DNA of 64,000 nucleotides from Sphaerosporella brunnea (lineage: Eukaryota > Ascomycota > Pezizomycetes > Pezizales > Pyronemataceae): NCBI GenBank assembly GCA_008704415.1, contig VXIS01000180.1:31482-95481 (forward strand), in the 5' to 3' direction. Positions 46,190-56,592 of the stretch are shown piece by piece (the stretch's first letter is position 1; the number at the start of each line of letters is the position of its first letter). Below the pieces are notes generated by a model. That model saw only the letters and a list, made by a program, of their open reading frames with translations. It had not been told where the DNA came from and ran no database searches. A program made the translations under genes and the position numbers.

Positions 46190-46850
46190 GCAGGTCCCGG
46201 GAATCGCCCAGGCTGAGAGCGCGCTCCGAGCTGCCCGCTGGACACCCAAATGCTGATGGGTCCCAGGCCACCAAGACGTCCCCAGCAACGAGCATGCCGA
46301 CAAGCAAGCGAAAGACGCCGCCAAGAGCCAACGTGCGCCTGCAGATCCAGAGGTGCTCCTAACAACCGCACTGGCTCATATCGCCAGAGCCGACGACCCA
46401 GGCAAAGCGACACAACTGCGTCGCTTGGCTCAAGAAACACTGCTTCAAAAACTCCTATAAGGCACGACGGTCCAAATCAAACCCCGTGGCTACCCAGGCC
46501 TCAACAGCGATAGCCTCCCGCTTCTACCAGCTGAAGGTGAATAAGGCCCCAACGGCCACCTACCTGTCATGGTCGAATAGGAGTACGGATGACGAATGCT
46601 GTTGGTGCGGATGAGGAATCACACAAACCCACAGCCATCTCTTCAAGTTCTGCAAGAGGTGAAAGACTGAGGAAATAGCGCTTTGGAAGGCAGTCAAGGA
46701 CGTTAGCAACGAGGGCGGTGGGACGAAGTGCTGGACATCCACTCCGGTGATCGCCCTGCGGGCGCATGACAGGTGTACGGAGGTGGTTTGAAATTCCATT
46801 CGTGCGACAATGATTGGCTGCTGGCGTGATAGCACCATCATGTAACGACC
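46190..46850 (+). pseudogene. LINE ORF2 RNase H and C-terminal relic
   Basis: Plus-strand pieces give AQAESALRAARW, a stop, then WVPGHQDVPSNEHADKQAKD, the end of a LINE-type RNase H domain with its closing Asp region. After further breaks, ASRFYQLKVNKAPTATYLSW and a cysteine motif (DDECCWCG, HSHLFKFCKR) repeat the C-terminal end seen at 35.5 kb. Three or more stops make it dead. It ends at the same terminal hairpin at 46978-46991. Confidence 0.8.
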
Positions 46851-46977
46851 GGGATCTGCTAGCTGTCTGACGAATCTCTTCTCCTTTGTAAATTTTCTGA
46901 GAAGAGCCGCAGGCCCCGGTAGACGATCCCCAGAGACCCTCGGGGTAGCACAGTCTCTTCTCTTCTACATATGTCAT

Positions 46978-46991
46978 GGCCGCAAGCGGCC
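46978..46991 (+). repeat. LINE 3' terminal hairpin
   Basis: GGCCGC-AA-GCGGCC, identical to 36028-36041, followed by an A-rich stretch. Confidence 0.75.
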
Positions 46992-48339
46992 GAACAAAAT
47001 ATGAACAAAGCAGTGTTTCCTGCGAAGACCTTGATGCAGACACCCCTGCCCGGAGCCACTTGGGCAGCGGAAGGCACGCTTCCACGGTGGACTTGAAGGC
47101 TGCATTTCTTTCTTTCTGTCGACCTTCGTTTACCCTGTTTAACCTCGTCTTTGTTATGTGGGGGGTTCCGGCACTGCCGCATGTTGGAAAACGGCTTTCT
47201 AGGCATGGACAAGGACAAGTGAGAATGTGTGACTGGAGGCGTGATATACAGTGATGTATGACCGTTTGGCGTCATGGAGACAGGTGGAGGATATATATAC
47301 GTACTTAGGTTAGCCTTTCGGCTCGGCTATGTGAATCGATAAACCTTCTTATCACCCACCTACGCTTAACCTTCACTCCCAGACTATTTTCAACACCGCA
47401 TATCGCATGTCCGGCCCAGGTCGCACCGACACCGGTGCGCGTTTGGTCTTTCTGCGTGCTTCAAATGCATGTGGGGCGCCGCGAAGGAGATTTCTCCTGC
47501 GTGTTTTGTCGTTTTCTGCGCCGCGCTTGACCACATGGAGCGCTTAGGTTTCACAGTGACGCGCCGGGACTGCCTCGCAGGCTCCGTCTTGGTCGCCTCG
47601 CGTGATCCTGTTGTAGTTCGAGGAGTTTTCACTTCAAGCCCCGAAGCTGTCGGTCCTGTGCAAAGAGCTTGTCGACCGTTATTTTTGCCTAAGTATGATC
47701 GTGACCAAACAGGCGATGCTGGCTCTATATCCTTCCGTGAGATCGGCGATTTGCGGTCCTAAAAGTCCCTCTATGCCGGCGGGCGGGAGGCGGCTCCAGG
47801 GCTTTGGGTAGACGCGGTGCGAGGGGATGTGGATCAGGTCTCAACACTGGACGAGCAATGGTCCGCGGGCATGTAGATAGTCTGTGAGGGGTGTTTAATA
47901 ATAAAATTATCGCATTCTATGTACCCCACAACGTCCCGGAGCACTGTGAGTTCAGTCTGTCATGACCTGTTCGCGGCAAGAATATATTTCCATGGTTTGC
48001 AGCCCGCGGCTCAAGCGCACCAGCGCGGCTGCCCGGTTGAGAGCCGCGCGCGGGAGTACGCGGGGTTTGGATGTGGGTTGGATGGTCCGTAGGCTTTCCG
48101 CAACCGAGGGTGCGCCCTGACATGATTCTTCGCTTGTCAGGGTAAGGCCCTGGATTACCTACTTTGATCTAAAGGTACCGGGCCACGCAACTTGACCATC
48201 GCACAGCGACCGCCATCGGCACAGCTCTCGTCCACCACACCCACCCATCTCGCGCCGTCGTCGTTTCCACAGTTGGTCCACAAGGTCCACGGCAAGCACA
48301 TAACGTACCCGGATCCGCCTTCCACTCCACCGCTTCGCA
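46992..48339. other. Intergenic, one doubtful small frame
   Basis: A TATA-like ATATATATA lies at about 47292 and a start in fair context at 47407, but the frame there ends after 46 codons. An overlapping frame to 47762 is open for 97 codons without a motif. I see no supported gene. The end of this stretch is the promoter side of the gene at 48340. Confidence 0.35.
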
Positions 48340-49090
48340 ATGAGGGCCAGCAGTGGTACTCAGAATGACGTCCGCTTGACGGACCCGATCATCCCGGAGC
48401 GTGATACGGATAGCGCATTGGCGCGCGCGTTTTCTAACGTGCTCGCGGTGTCGCCCCAGCTCAGCCTACTTCCTCCGCTCAAGTTCGTCGTCCCCGCATC
48501 TCCAAGAATATTTGTTATTCCGCATGACCAAATCCAGACATACCATGTAGGCACATTGTCCGGTGGTGGGCGTTGATGCCGGCAAGCTGACGTCAAGTCT
48601 TCCAGGAGCTGAAACGCGTGGTCGCAAACAAGCTCGAAATTGACCTCGAGGCCGTCCAGGATATGTATGGCGATTGCATCGACGAAGAAGCGTGGTCGGT
48701 AATTGCGTTCTCGTGGCCATACTACCTGGGAAAGTTCACCGTGATTGGCGCTCCGCAGGCCTCGGCATACTTGCTCACCGTCGAGTTCAAGCCCAAGCGG
48801 CTGGCGATGAAATTTGCGGTTCCCCGGCCGCACAACCTCACCGTCAGGGAGCTTGTTGGGATCCTGGTCAAATACATGCGCCAGCTCCAGGCAGCCGCTG
48901 GGCCCGCACACATCGAATTTCTGCCCTCGGACTTTGCAACCTTGTATATTGAGGGCGCTACAAGTGGCGAACTAGTCCAAGGACTAGCCCCAAAACGCCC
49001 ACGCTGTTTGCGGTTACCGGAGCCACGTCCGCTGACGTCGAAAACGAAAACTCTAGCGACGGCACATTCATCGCCGTGCAGACGCAGTGA
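48340..49090 (+). CDS. Three-exon protein with ULD-like modules (215 aa), putative
   Basis: Exons 48340-48546, 48606-48943 and 48988-49090. Intron 1 (59 nt) runs GTAGGC..CTTCCAG with a GCTGAC branch. Intron 2 is only 44 nt (GTATAT..GGACTAG) and is less certain, but it joins two protein-like frames exactly. Residues about 45-115 show strand-strand (KFVVPAS, RIFVIPHD), helix (LKRVVANKLEI), then EEAWSVIAFSW and the strand KFTVIG. Residues about 120-190 repeat the start of this order (LTVEFK, MKFAVPRP, helix LVGILVKYM). This suggests two beta-grasp ULD-type modules in a row, as in the gene at 59044. The C-terminus is acidic and polar. Without intron 2 the frame would run on to 49202 with low-complexity basic sequence. 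Confidence 0.6.
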
Positions 49091-49205
49091 ATCAAACTTC
49101 CCGACACACCGGAACCGACGCCAGGCATACTGTGTGCTAAAGGGGTGGGCACGCAGTGGACTAGACTTCCCAACATACGTCAACCGTCGCAAGACATACT
49201 GATGG
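49083..49205. repeat. Imperfect tandem duplication of about 55-69 bp
   Basis: GCAGTGAATCAAACTTCCCGACAC.. is followed by a second copy starting GCAGTGGACTAGACTTCCCA, each ending at CATACTG. It bridges two neighbouring genes of the same kind. Confidence 0.75.
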
Positions 49206-49444
49206 CTTCCGCAACCACCATCTGGCAGGTGAAATCGTTCATCGAGAGGTGGTTTTTTATGTTTATGCACGTCCACCACGAGGATTTGAAGGACAAGATA
49301 CTTGTGCAACATGATGTCGTCGTGCGCATCGACGACGGCCACTGGACTGAGGTGCCGGATCCGGACGAGACTACGCTGGGAAGCCTGCAGCAGCCGGTGC
49401 GATCGGTGATACGCTATCGTGACAATTGGCCTGTGGATATCTGA
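49202..49444 (+). CDS. Small ULD-like protein (80 aa), putative
   Basis: Met 49202 is in fair context (ATGG). The peptide shows a helix with Trp (WQVKSFIERWFFMFM), a strand (DVVVRIDDG), then HWTEVPDPDE and the closing strand SVIRYRD. This is the second half of the module seen in the proteins at 24656 and 59044. It lies 111 bp after the stop of the gene at 48340 on the same strand and may be a detached C-terminal exon of it, though I found no splice pair that works in frame. The frame is open upstream to 49145. Confidence 0.4.
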   Translation: MASATTIWQVKSFIERWFFMFMHVHHEDLKDKILVQHDVVVRIDDGHWTEVPDPDETTLGSLQQPVRSVIRYRDNWPVDI

Positions 49445-50664
49445 GCAGGAAGGGTTTGATTTGGCATTGAACGATGCAGTTTAAGAGTGTGTAATTTGAA
49501 TCTGATTTTATTAACCCTGCTCGGGGATCAAAATATCTTCACACCAAGCACTGCGGTGACATGAGAGTCCGGTTCGTATGTAGTCACGTGAACTGCTGGA
49601 TCGCCAATGTAGTTCTCGGCGCTGGATGCCATTGGTGAGAGGAATTGCGAGAATCGCGGGTGTCATAAGCGTTCGTATCATGCTTGGTGACTGCGCAACT
49701 CACGTCGGGTGCGTCGTCACAGCCAGCCCGCGCTGTTGACCGTCACCTTCCAATTTGTCCACGCACGGTGTACGTCCGAGTGGGACGAGCCGAGGGCCAC
49801 ATTGCGCTGCATATCTGCTTCACCGATAATCGCTACCGTCTGTACGTCCGGGCTGCGAGGCTGGGATACCAGTTTAAACTCTCCGCTGACTGCTTCAGAT
49901 GCCAGTGGCTGTTTGAGCTGTCGGTTGACAGCACTGCCTCGGACGTGCAACTGTATATAAGGAGCGGATGGCGAACGATAGGCTGCCGCACACCATGGAT
50001 TGCACGTCCGGCGGCGCATAGCGGGTATATGAATCCACGGGTTGTATCAAGGATAGCCGGCGATGGAGCGCCACATGACGACGAGCCTTGCATTGAAAGA
50101 GTAGGTCTACCAGTCCCCCGTCATGAATGCAATCCTGATGGAAAAATATTTGGCGATGAGTTTGTGTTGCGGGTTTGGATAAATGAGCCACACGTCAGTT
50201 TCTTCGTTGATAAATTGGTGTCTCCTAAATCGATCAATAATTGCCACGAAGCAACACCACAAAAATGCGACGCAAAACCACGATATACCGTGGTTCTGCA
50301 GCGACTATGTCGTTGTAGGCCCTAGCAAACCCCCGAGGATATGACAACGGGATGCTGACCTGCCGTGGGTCGGGGGGTCCGTCATATATAAGGGAGAGGT
50401 GATGGCGTCGGCTCTTGGGTCTGGCGTTACCTGAATACCCCCACGGTGTCAGCATATCCAGGGGAGGCAGTTCGTGTGGATCGCACGGGGCCACAGCAAC
50501 ACTGTACTACCATACCCAATGAAGATTTTTTATGACGGGGTCCACCTTGTCCTACACGGAAGCAAATGTACCCTTTGATCGCCAAATCACTGGTGCTCTG
50601 TACCCTAACCCTGAACCCCGTCGACGTAATAACTCGGGCGGTCATGTGATCACCAAAATTGGGG
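49445..50664. other. No supported gene
   Basis: A 213-codon frame (49684-50325, plus) is open, but the minus strand is open over much of it and no motif stands out. A weak strand-rich start resembles the ULD-like modules, not enough for a call. Confidence 0.35.
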
Positions 50665-50672
50665 TATTTAAG
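50665..50672 (+). promoter_or_regulatory. TATA-like box of the gene at 50720
   Basis: TATTTAAG, 48 bp upstream of the start codon, followed by a C-rich leader. Confidence 0.45.
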
Positions 50673-50719
50673 CAGCCACCGCCCTTTCTTGAGCAACCCA
50701 TCATCCCATCACCCACGAT

Positions 50720-51594
50720 ATGACGACCTCCAAACAAGATACACCCTTGCAGCGCGCACTAGACGCATATTCCCTGGCTGTCCAACAGTACAGCCAGGTC
50801 GTGCACCAGCTCCCTGCGTCTATGCGACCGGCGCCATTCGACCGCTTCAAACATCGCGGCAACATCTTCGCGATCAGGCGTCGAACCGAGGAGGTTACAA
50901 AAGCTACAACGCGCCTCCAGCGGGCGGCGCACGGCCGCCAGTTGCCCGCATCAAAGACCGCCGCCACCGAACCCGTGAAGCAAGTAAGTTTAGATGACGC
51001 CACCTGGCTGTGTTCGGGCACTCACTATTTGTCCGCAGACTTCACAGCACACCTCCAATGCAAAGACCACGGCCGCCGAACCAGTGAAAGAAGTAAGTTC
51101 CGATGACGCCACCTAGCTGCGTTCGCGCACTTACCATTTGTCCGCAGACTTCACAGGAGACCTCCGATGCCAACCCCGTGGCGGGGAACTCTGGCTCCGC
51201 GCATGCCGTCGTTGACTGCACCGTGGACGGTCTCAAGCCCACTGGAAACCGTGTGGGCGATCCTGGCAGCGCTCAGGAGCACCCCACTGTTGTGGTGCAG
51301 GCCCCTGATACGTCCAGGACACCCGACCCAGAAATGGCAGAGGAAACCGGAGCGAGCCCCACCCGCGACCGGGCGCAGCTGTTTACCTACCACGAGGTGG
51401 AGCTTCTCATCCGCATCGCGGCTTCCTCGCCGGATGCGGCGGGTATCTGCGCCCGGCGCATCGGCCAAATGAAGAGCTACGCCGCTGGACCGGCGGATAT
51501 CCGCGAGGTTTTGGAGACGGTGATTCGCTGGGTGGAGAGCGGAGGGTCCGCAAATGACCGTCAAGGTGGTGGAAACAAAGGGCAGGGAGCATAA
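50720..51594 (+). CDS. Unknown protein with a duplicated exon-intron unit (254 aa)
   Basis: Three exons: 50720-50983, 51039-51092 and 51148-51594. Both introns are 55 nt (GTAAGT..TCCGCAG), lie in phase 0 and are nearly identical to each other. Exon 2 (18 codons) resembles the end of exon 1: both contain KT-AATEPVK or KTTAAEPVK. Exon 3 again opens with TSQ-TS. The 109-bp exon-intron unit is therefore a tandem duplication that added 18 residues without disturbing the frame. The N-terminal 75 residues are helical with a basic patch (RRRTEEVTKATTRLQRA). Residues about 107-165 are polar. Residues about 185-240 form a helical region (HEVELLIRIAASSPD, IREVLETVIRWVES). The family is unknown. All frames and splice sites are intact, which supports a live gene. 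Confidence 0.8.
51039..51147 (+). repeat. Tandem exon-intron duplicate
   Basis: Exon 2 plus intron 2 copy the end of exon 1 plus intron 1 (50930-51038). The splice sites GTAAGT and TTTGTCCGCAG are kept in both. Confidence 0.9.
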
Positions 51595-51779
51595 GGGGTT
51601 TGCACGGTTGTTCCAGAGAAATTGGCGGCGAAGCAGACTTGTCTGCAACATCACACAATTTGAGTCATCGCAATTTTCGTCATCGCAACCTTAATTCATC
51701 GTTGAAATTGATCAACGCAGGGGGGTGATTTGAGCTTTTCTCGGTTTTCGTTTGAAACTAGTTTAGTGCAGGCTCTTAT

Positions 51780-52160
51780 ACACCTGCTCGTCGCACGTCC
51801 GCGGTTGGTGGTAGCGATGGACACGAGCCGAGCCGGCTCACAGCTGGCTCGAATACCGCTGAGTCTGACTGGAGCTGGGCTCGGGTTTTAACTTAGACTT
51901 TTGTCAGCTCCAACCTCTGCATCAACCCCCATCTCAGCCCACGTCGCCCGTCATACTGCACCCTCCACGACTCATACCCACCCAGCGCGCGGCCAGGACC
52001 ATGACAACAACACGATGTCCGGTCCCTAGCAGTGGCTCCGGCTGCAATAATCGACTCGATGCTGGAGAATCAGCGTACCGGGCGCCTGCTCCTGCTCCTC
52101 CTGACGAAGAAGATGAAGTTGTGCAAGCGTTCTACAAGAAACTAGGCGGATAATGGGGTA
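51780..52160 (+). mobile_element. Possible hAT 5' end fragment, low confidence
   Basis: From about 51818 the sequence is rich in GAGCCGAGCCGGCTC and GGCTCGAAT motifs like the subterminal parts of hAT-1. It is followed by a C-rich leader and a 50-codon frame (52001-52153) with an acidic end (PAPPDEEDEVV). I found no partner inverted end. Confidence 0.3.
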
Positions 52161-52602
52161 AAAACGATAACAAAACCTCGTGGAACTCGCGTTGATGCAT
52201 GTTACCCAGATACTTTCCAAGGTGCTGCCGGAGTCCGTACACTAGATGGTGTACAGGTGGCAGCTCGTGAAAGTGTGAACATTGCTGGTACAATTGTTGA
52301 GGGTGCGGCGGGTGATAGCAATCATGGCGCCGCGAAGGGGCAGATTCCGCCGCTGACGCTGCACTGAACCTGTCAGGGCTTTACAATACAGCGCATTCCG
52401 CTACCAGTGTTCCCGCCCCTGCGTGCCAGCTGTGAAAAATCGCCTCGATGGAGTGTGAAAAGCTTGGGCCAGCGAAAACAAACATTGCTCCGCCATAGCC
52501 AGCTGCCAATACCTTAAGGTTATAACGTCTGCGCAGAGCGCTCAGACCCGCGTCCTGTTTCGTCGTGACTTTCAGGAACGACCCACCAAGCTTGAATCCA
52601 CA
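52161..52602. other. No supported gene
   Basis: No motif; it may continue the hAT fragment. Confidence 0.3.
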
Positions 52603-53198
52603 ATGCCTGAGCTCGCTGCCTCCAAACTCGCCTCCTACCTACACCAGCAACGAGCTGAGCAAGCAAACGATCTCTACGTCTACAGCAAGCTGGTGCCATT
52701 GGTGGCAGCCGGAAGCGCAGCGGTCTCAACCGTGGCGAATCTCTCAGCGGCGATGGTGAATCTCGCGGCGATGCCGAGTGTGAAGCATACCAAATTTCGG
52801 GACCGAGAAGGGAGGTTTTGAAGGAACATGCAGAAGAGTAGGGAGGACGCAGGGCGGGAAAGAGAGGAGGGGAAGACGAACTGGAAGACCAACAGGAAGA
52901 GGAAGAGAAGGAGCAGGAGGATCAGGACGACGCAGAAGCAAATACGGGAGCAGCTGAAGAGGAAAGTGGAGGACAACGAGAGAACGAGTATTTGGAGAAG
53001 CATATTGCAAGTCTCTCCGTACCACCGAATCCCGAAGGGTCACCAGAAACTGAAATTCCAACCGTGAGAGATCAGTCATGGCCACGAAGAAGCGGCCGCC
53101 AGGCACAAATACAGCTGCCGAAATCAGGTGAGGTTTTGAAAGCTGCTGGTGACCCGGACGTAGTGGTTAACCGCGGAACACAGGAATCTCAGACATGA
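52603..53198 (+). pseudogene. Unknown acidic protein gene, one shift and one stop
   Basis: The first frame (52603-52821) gives 72 residues with a long hydrophobic, Ala-rich helix (about 28-58). A second frame, one base off, starts at about 52805 with REVLKEHAEE, a TAG at 52839, then a very acidic stretch (GEDELEDQQEEEE) and a Pro/Ser-rich tail to the stop at 53196. The two halves fit one protein of about 200 residues, broken by one indel and one nonsense change. No intron fits, since the gap is too short. The family is unknown. Confidence 0.5.
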
Positions 53199-55076
53199 AT
53201 AAATTGTTCGCCTCGCAACGATGACGGCACTGCGGTCTCGCAAACACTTGACACCTGCAAATATTGCGGTTCATGCACATTCAGCTCATGCGCATGGGAC
53301 GAGCGGGGGAAACAGCAACCCGGAAGAAGTCACCCTTTACAGTCGCGTCTTGCTATTCAAAAAAGGGTTGGGTAACTGAACGAATACCCTCTCATGAGTG
53401 TTTGTGGATCCGAAATCGCATAATTCCTTCTCGATTGGCCGAGCTAGAGCTAACCTTTGTCTAGTCGACCCAGTGCTACTCACGGTCCGTCTGGTTCAGT
53501 CTCCCCTCCAGACTGGGCCGGATCGCACGTGACGGTCCAGTCGTAAGGCAGGACCAGGACTGGCAGTCTTTTGGGCATCACTGGTTGGACCGGTTGACCG
53601 TAGTCGACCATGTTCCTGGTCGACTGTGGTCGACTGCAGTCCCTCGGTGACAGCGGGCAAACATAAAGCAATCTTTTGTGGATTTGCTTACTAGTATACA
53701 TGACCGCTGTACCACCATCATCTCCGATCCTTTAAGTGACCCGCCCTCGTCAAAACGAAGCTGAAACACGTCCGCATCGGATTCAATCATTGGCTGCTTG
53801 GTATCAAAGGGAGCCTCAATTGTTCGCTGATGCTTTGGGCAATCGGTAGTCTTTATTACCCCATTGGGACCAGTGTTGTCGGATTCGGGCCTGCTCAACC
53901 TGCGGTCAGCGCTGAAACAGATCGCTCCATGCCACCCGATAGCTCCATGCCGTCTGGTAGCTCCATGCAGTATACATGCATCGGTTGCACCTCCATCTCA
54001 ACCGTCCGCAGATCTCCAGCCCCCACCCGTTATCTGGATGCCAGACGTGACTTTTCCAGGCCTTTTTCTTGCCCAAAAGAATATCCGGGATGTGCGATCC
54101 ATCAGGCTCCGCGGGGTTGCTGCCAACGGCGGAGTGAAGAGATCACTCGGCACTGAAGAAAGGCCTGAGGAACCCATGGCTTGACTGTCTGCGCTTTCTT
54201 TTTCAAAGAGCGCCAAAGGTTTAGTTGAGGAGGCCTGAGAACCGTGACTATAGGCAGAAATCGTGCTGAACGTTCAGCTTCGGTGGGGGTTGAGCTTCGA
54301 CGACGATGATAGTAGTCACGGTACAGTCAAGTAAAATCTCTCACTGTGGCGAAGCGCGTGAAGAGTTTTTCCTGTTTTTTTGACGGGTCCACCGCCGCGC
54401 GGCAAAGGGTTCACCGCCGGTACACGGCGCCCAAACACTACGGATATCTACGACAGTACATCACCTCCACGAACCTTACTAATCATTCAATCGACCATAT
54501 TCGCCCGCAGTCCCTTGGTCCTGCGGACTGGATCGGACTGGAGAGTTGCGGTCCCTTTGGAGTGAGAACTGGACTGGACGGCGGCATACGGTCAAGACTG
54601 GAGTGCAGTTTTAGACGGACCGTCCGGAGCACTGAGTGGACCTTTATAGAGCTCGAACCCCGACGCTCGACACAACTTGGTGTACCCAGAAAATCTACCA
54701 CCCGCAGTTAAGCCGCGAGTCCATGATAAGTGCTCATTCAACTCCACCGATGGTGTCCAATTGTGGCTGGGTCCGTAATGACCACATGCCATTTTACAAC
54801 AAGCGACAATGATTTCCAAATACCTCACCCTCGGAGGGAATTTACAGCCGCCGTCGGAGTACCCTGACGAAGAACTTCCATCGGAGCGTGATGACGATCC
54901 TAACCGTGAAGCACCACCATGAGGAACAAGCGCCATAGTGCCAATCTAGAGAGCTGCGACCTAGGCACTGTGTCCTGGGCCACTGTGAATCGCGGTGGCA
55001 GTGACGGGTGAAGGAGGAGTGAAGGAGGACATGGCTTAAGGATCATGTAGACCATAGTGTGCACTGTGATTCACGG
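53199..55076. other. No supported gene
   Basis: Repeats such as GGTCGACTG near 53600 and AGCTCCATGCC near 53940 are short. Frames up to 121 codons have no motif and mirror frames on the other strand. Confidence 0.4.
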
Positions 55077-55206
55077 TGTTGAGACATAGAGTATGACTCT
55101 CTGGTGGATCCGAGTATGAACTAGATATAGTGGTGCTCGTTTCTGCCTCTTAAGGAGCAGCAACTCGCACTTAGATCTGTACCTTCAATACATCTCTTAT
55201 GAAGGG

Positions 55207-55755
55207 ATGTCCAAAACCAAAGCGGTGGAAGGCATCGATCATCTGCTGATGGCATCCGAATACAAACCGCTGCCGGGCACGATGAAACCGACCAAAATGA
55301 TGACGGACCAACACCGGTTACGTGTTAGCCCAGTTTTCCTGGATCGCAATGATGTCCTGACAGAAAAGCTGATGAAGATGGTTCACAATGCCTACGACGA
55401 TCTCTGCGAACTCCGTGAAGGACAGTGTTGGCCTGATGACGTTCGATATGCGAAACTTGAGCAGTTTGTGGTTGCTCCGGTGGCAGCTGCTTTCACCACA
55501 GCACTGGTCAGGCAACGAGGTGGATTCGCTGAGCAGACAGCAGCCGTCACCAGACAGGGAGTCGGTTTTCCTGATGTCCGAACGCAGCGGAAATTCGACC
55601 GACAGAAAACAGGATGCGATAGACAGAGCAAGGAGGACAAGCTGTCTTCCAGAAACAACAACAAAGGTGACCTTGTTCCGCCGAAAGGAGAAAGAAGGAG
55701 AAAGCCGCCTTTCGTGACGGCCGAGCCGGATATGAGAGGATGGGAAACCGTATGA
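55207..55755 (+). CDS. Unknown ORF between the LTRs (182 aa)
   Basis: An intact frame starting 9 bp after the left repeat. Residues about 30-110 are mixed helix and polar sequence (LTEKLMKMVHNAYDDLCELR); the C-terminal 70 residues are basic. It lacks zinc knuckles and any gag, protease or RT signature I know. A second frame overlaps its end (ATG at 55740) and continues, with three or four stops, to 56396; residue order suggests that it was once coding. Both may derive from a gag-like gene or from captured host sequence. Confidence 0.4.
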   Translation: MSKTKAVEGIDHLLMASEYKPLPGTMKPTKMMTDQHRLRVSPVFLDRNDVLTEKLMKMVHNAYDDLCELREGQCWPDDVRYAKLEQFVVAPVAAAFTTALVRQRGGFAEQTAAVTRQGVGFPDVRTQRKFDRQKTGCDRQSKEDKLSSRNNNKGDLVPPKGERRRKPPFVTAEPDMRGWETV

Positions 55756-56460
55756 ATGCGGCTTCTGCTGGCAAAAAGGAGAAGGAAGCTCGATGCGATT
55801 GGAATCGAACGAAGAGGAAAGCTGATTTTGAAGCGAAAAGACAGGAGCAGATATCCTACGGTAAAGCGAAAGAGGTGAAACACACAGCTCGTTTCCCTAC
55901 TTTCGGTGGAAACGATAGTGGATAGATGGATAGGAGCGCTGCTTTCGAAGATACTGTCGCCGAGGGAAGAATGGGTTCCCATGCAGTAAACAACGGAATC
56001 ACCGCCCAGTATCAGCAATCCAGAACTCATCCGCAGCTGTCTCTTTCAGGCTATTTCAACAACGACGACGGTTAATCGACCGACTACAAGATGCGGTGGG
56101 ATAATCGGCCAGGGTACCCCACTACAGACGACGGAGATAGTGGTTTCGACAAAGAGAGTCTAGCCTAGGATGGAGGAAAGACTGTGGATATCAGAGAGGC
56201 TGGCCAAGTTGGTAGCAGTCCATGCTTAGACAGGGGGAATCATGATACCTGCGGGGATGACACCAAATCAAAGATTGATCTAGTACGTTTGGGTCGCCAG
56301 ATGAATTTCACCACTACAATCGGTTTAAGCTGTCTACGAGTGTATCCGACAACTCGACAAGGAACCAGGCATCTTGACTATGAGTATCTCTTATGATTGG
56401 TTAAGATCGTGATTAGGGGGGATGATAAAGTGGAGGATTGGGAACATAGTTCATGCTCGG

Positions 56461-56470
56461 ATAGGGGGAG
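56461..56470 (+). promoter_or_regulatory. Polypurine tract
   Basis: ATAGGGGGAG directly before the right LTR (TGTTGAG). It primes plus-strand synthesis in LTR elements. The copia relic at 12.3 kb ends with a nearly identical run. Confidence 0.75.
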
Positions 56471-56592
56471 TGTTGAGACATAGAGTATGACTTTCTGGTG
56501 GATGCGAGTATGAACTAGATATACCAGTGCTCGTTTCTGCCTTTGAAGGAGGCGCAACTCGCACTTAGCTCTGTACGTTCAATACATCTCTT

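Larger units (their letters stand above)
55077..56592 (+). mobile_element. Short LTR-bounded element, copia-like ends (1516 bp)
   Basis: Two direct repeats of 122 bp (55077-55198 and 56471-56592) start TGTTGAGACATAGAGTATGA and differ at about eleven positions by eye. The right one is preceded directly by the purine run ATAGGGGGAG, a classic copia polypurine tract. The left repeat is followed almost at once by a start codon rather than a primer-binding site, and no integrase, RT or RNase H motif is seen. I see no target duplication, so the true LTR ends may lie further out or the ends may be truncated. It looks like a deleted or cargo-carrying retroelement (TRIM/LARD type). Confidence 0.75.

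Noticed and set aside
49087..49228. Intron joining the 48340 gene to the 49202 frame
   Set aside because: Donor GTGAAT and acceptor TGGCAG exist, but splicing gives CAG followed at once by TGA, so it does not connect the frames.
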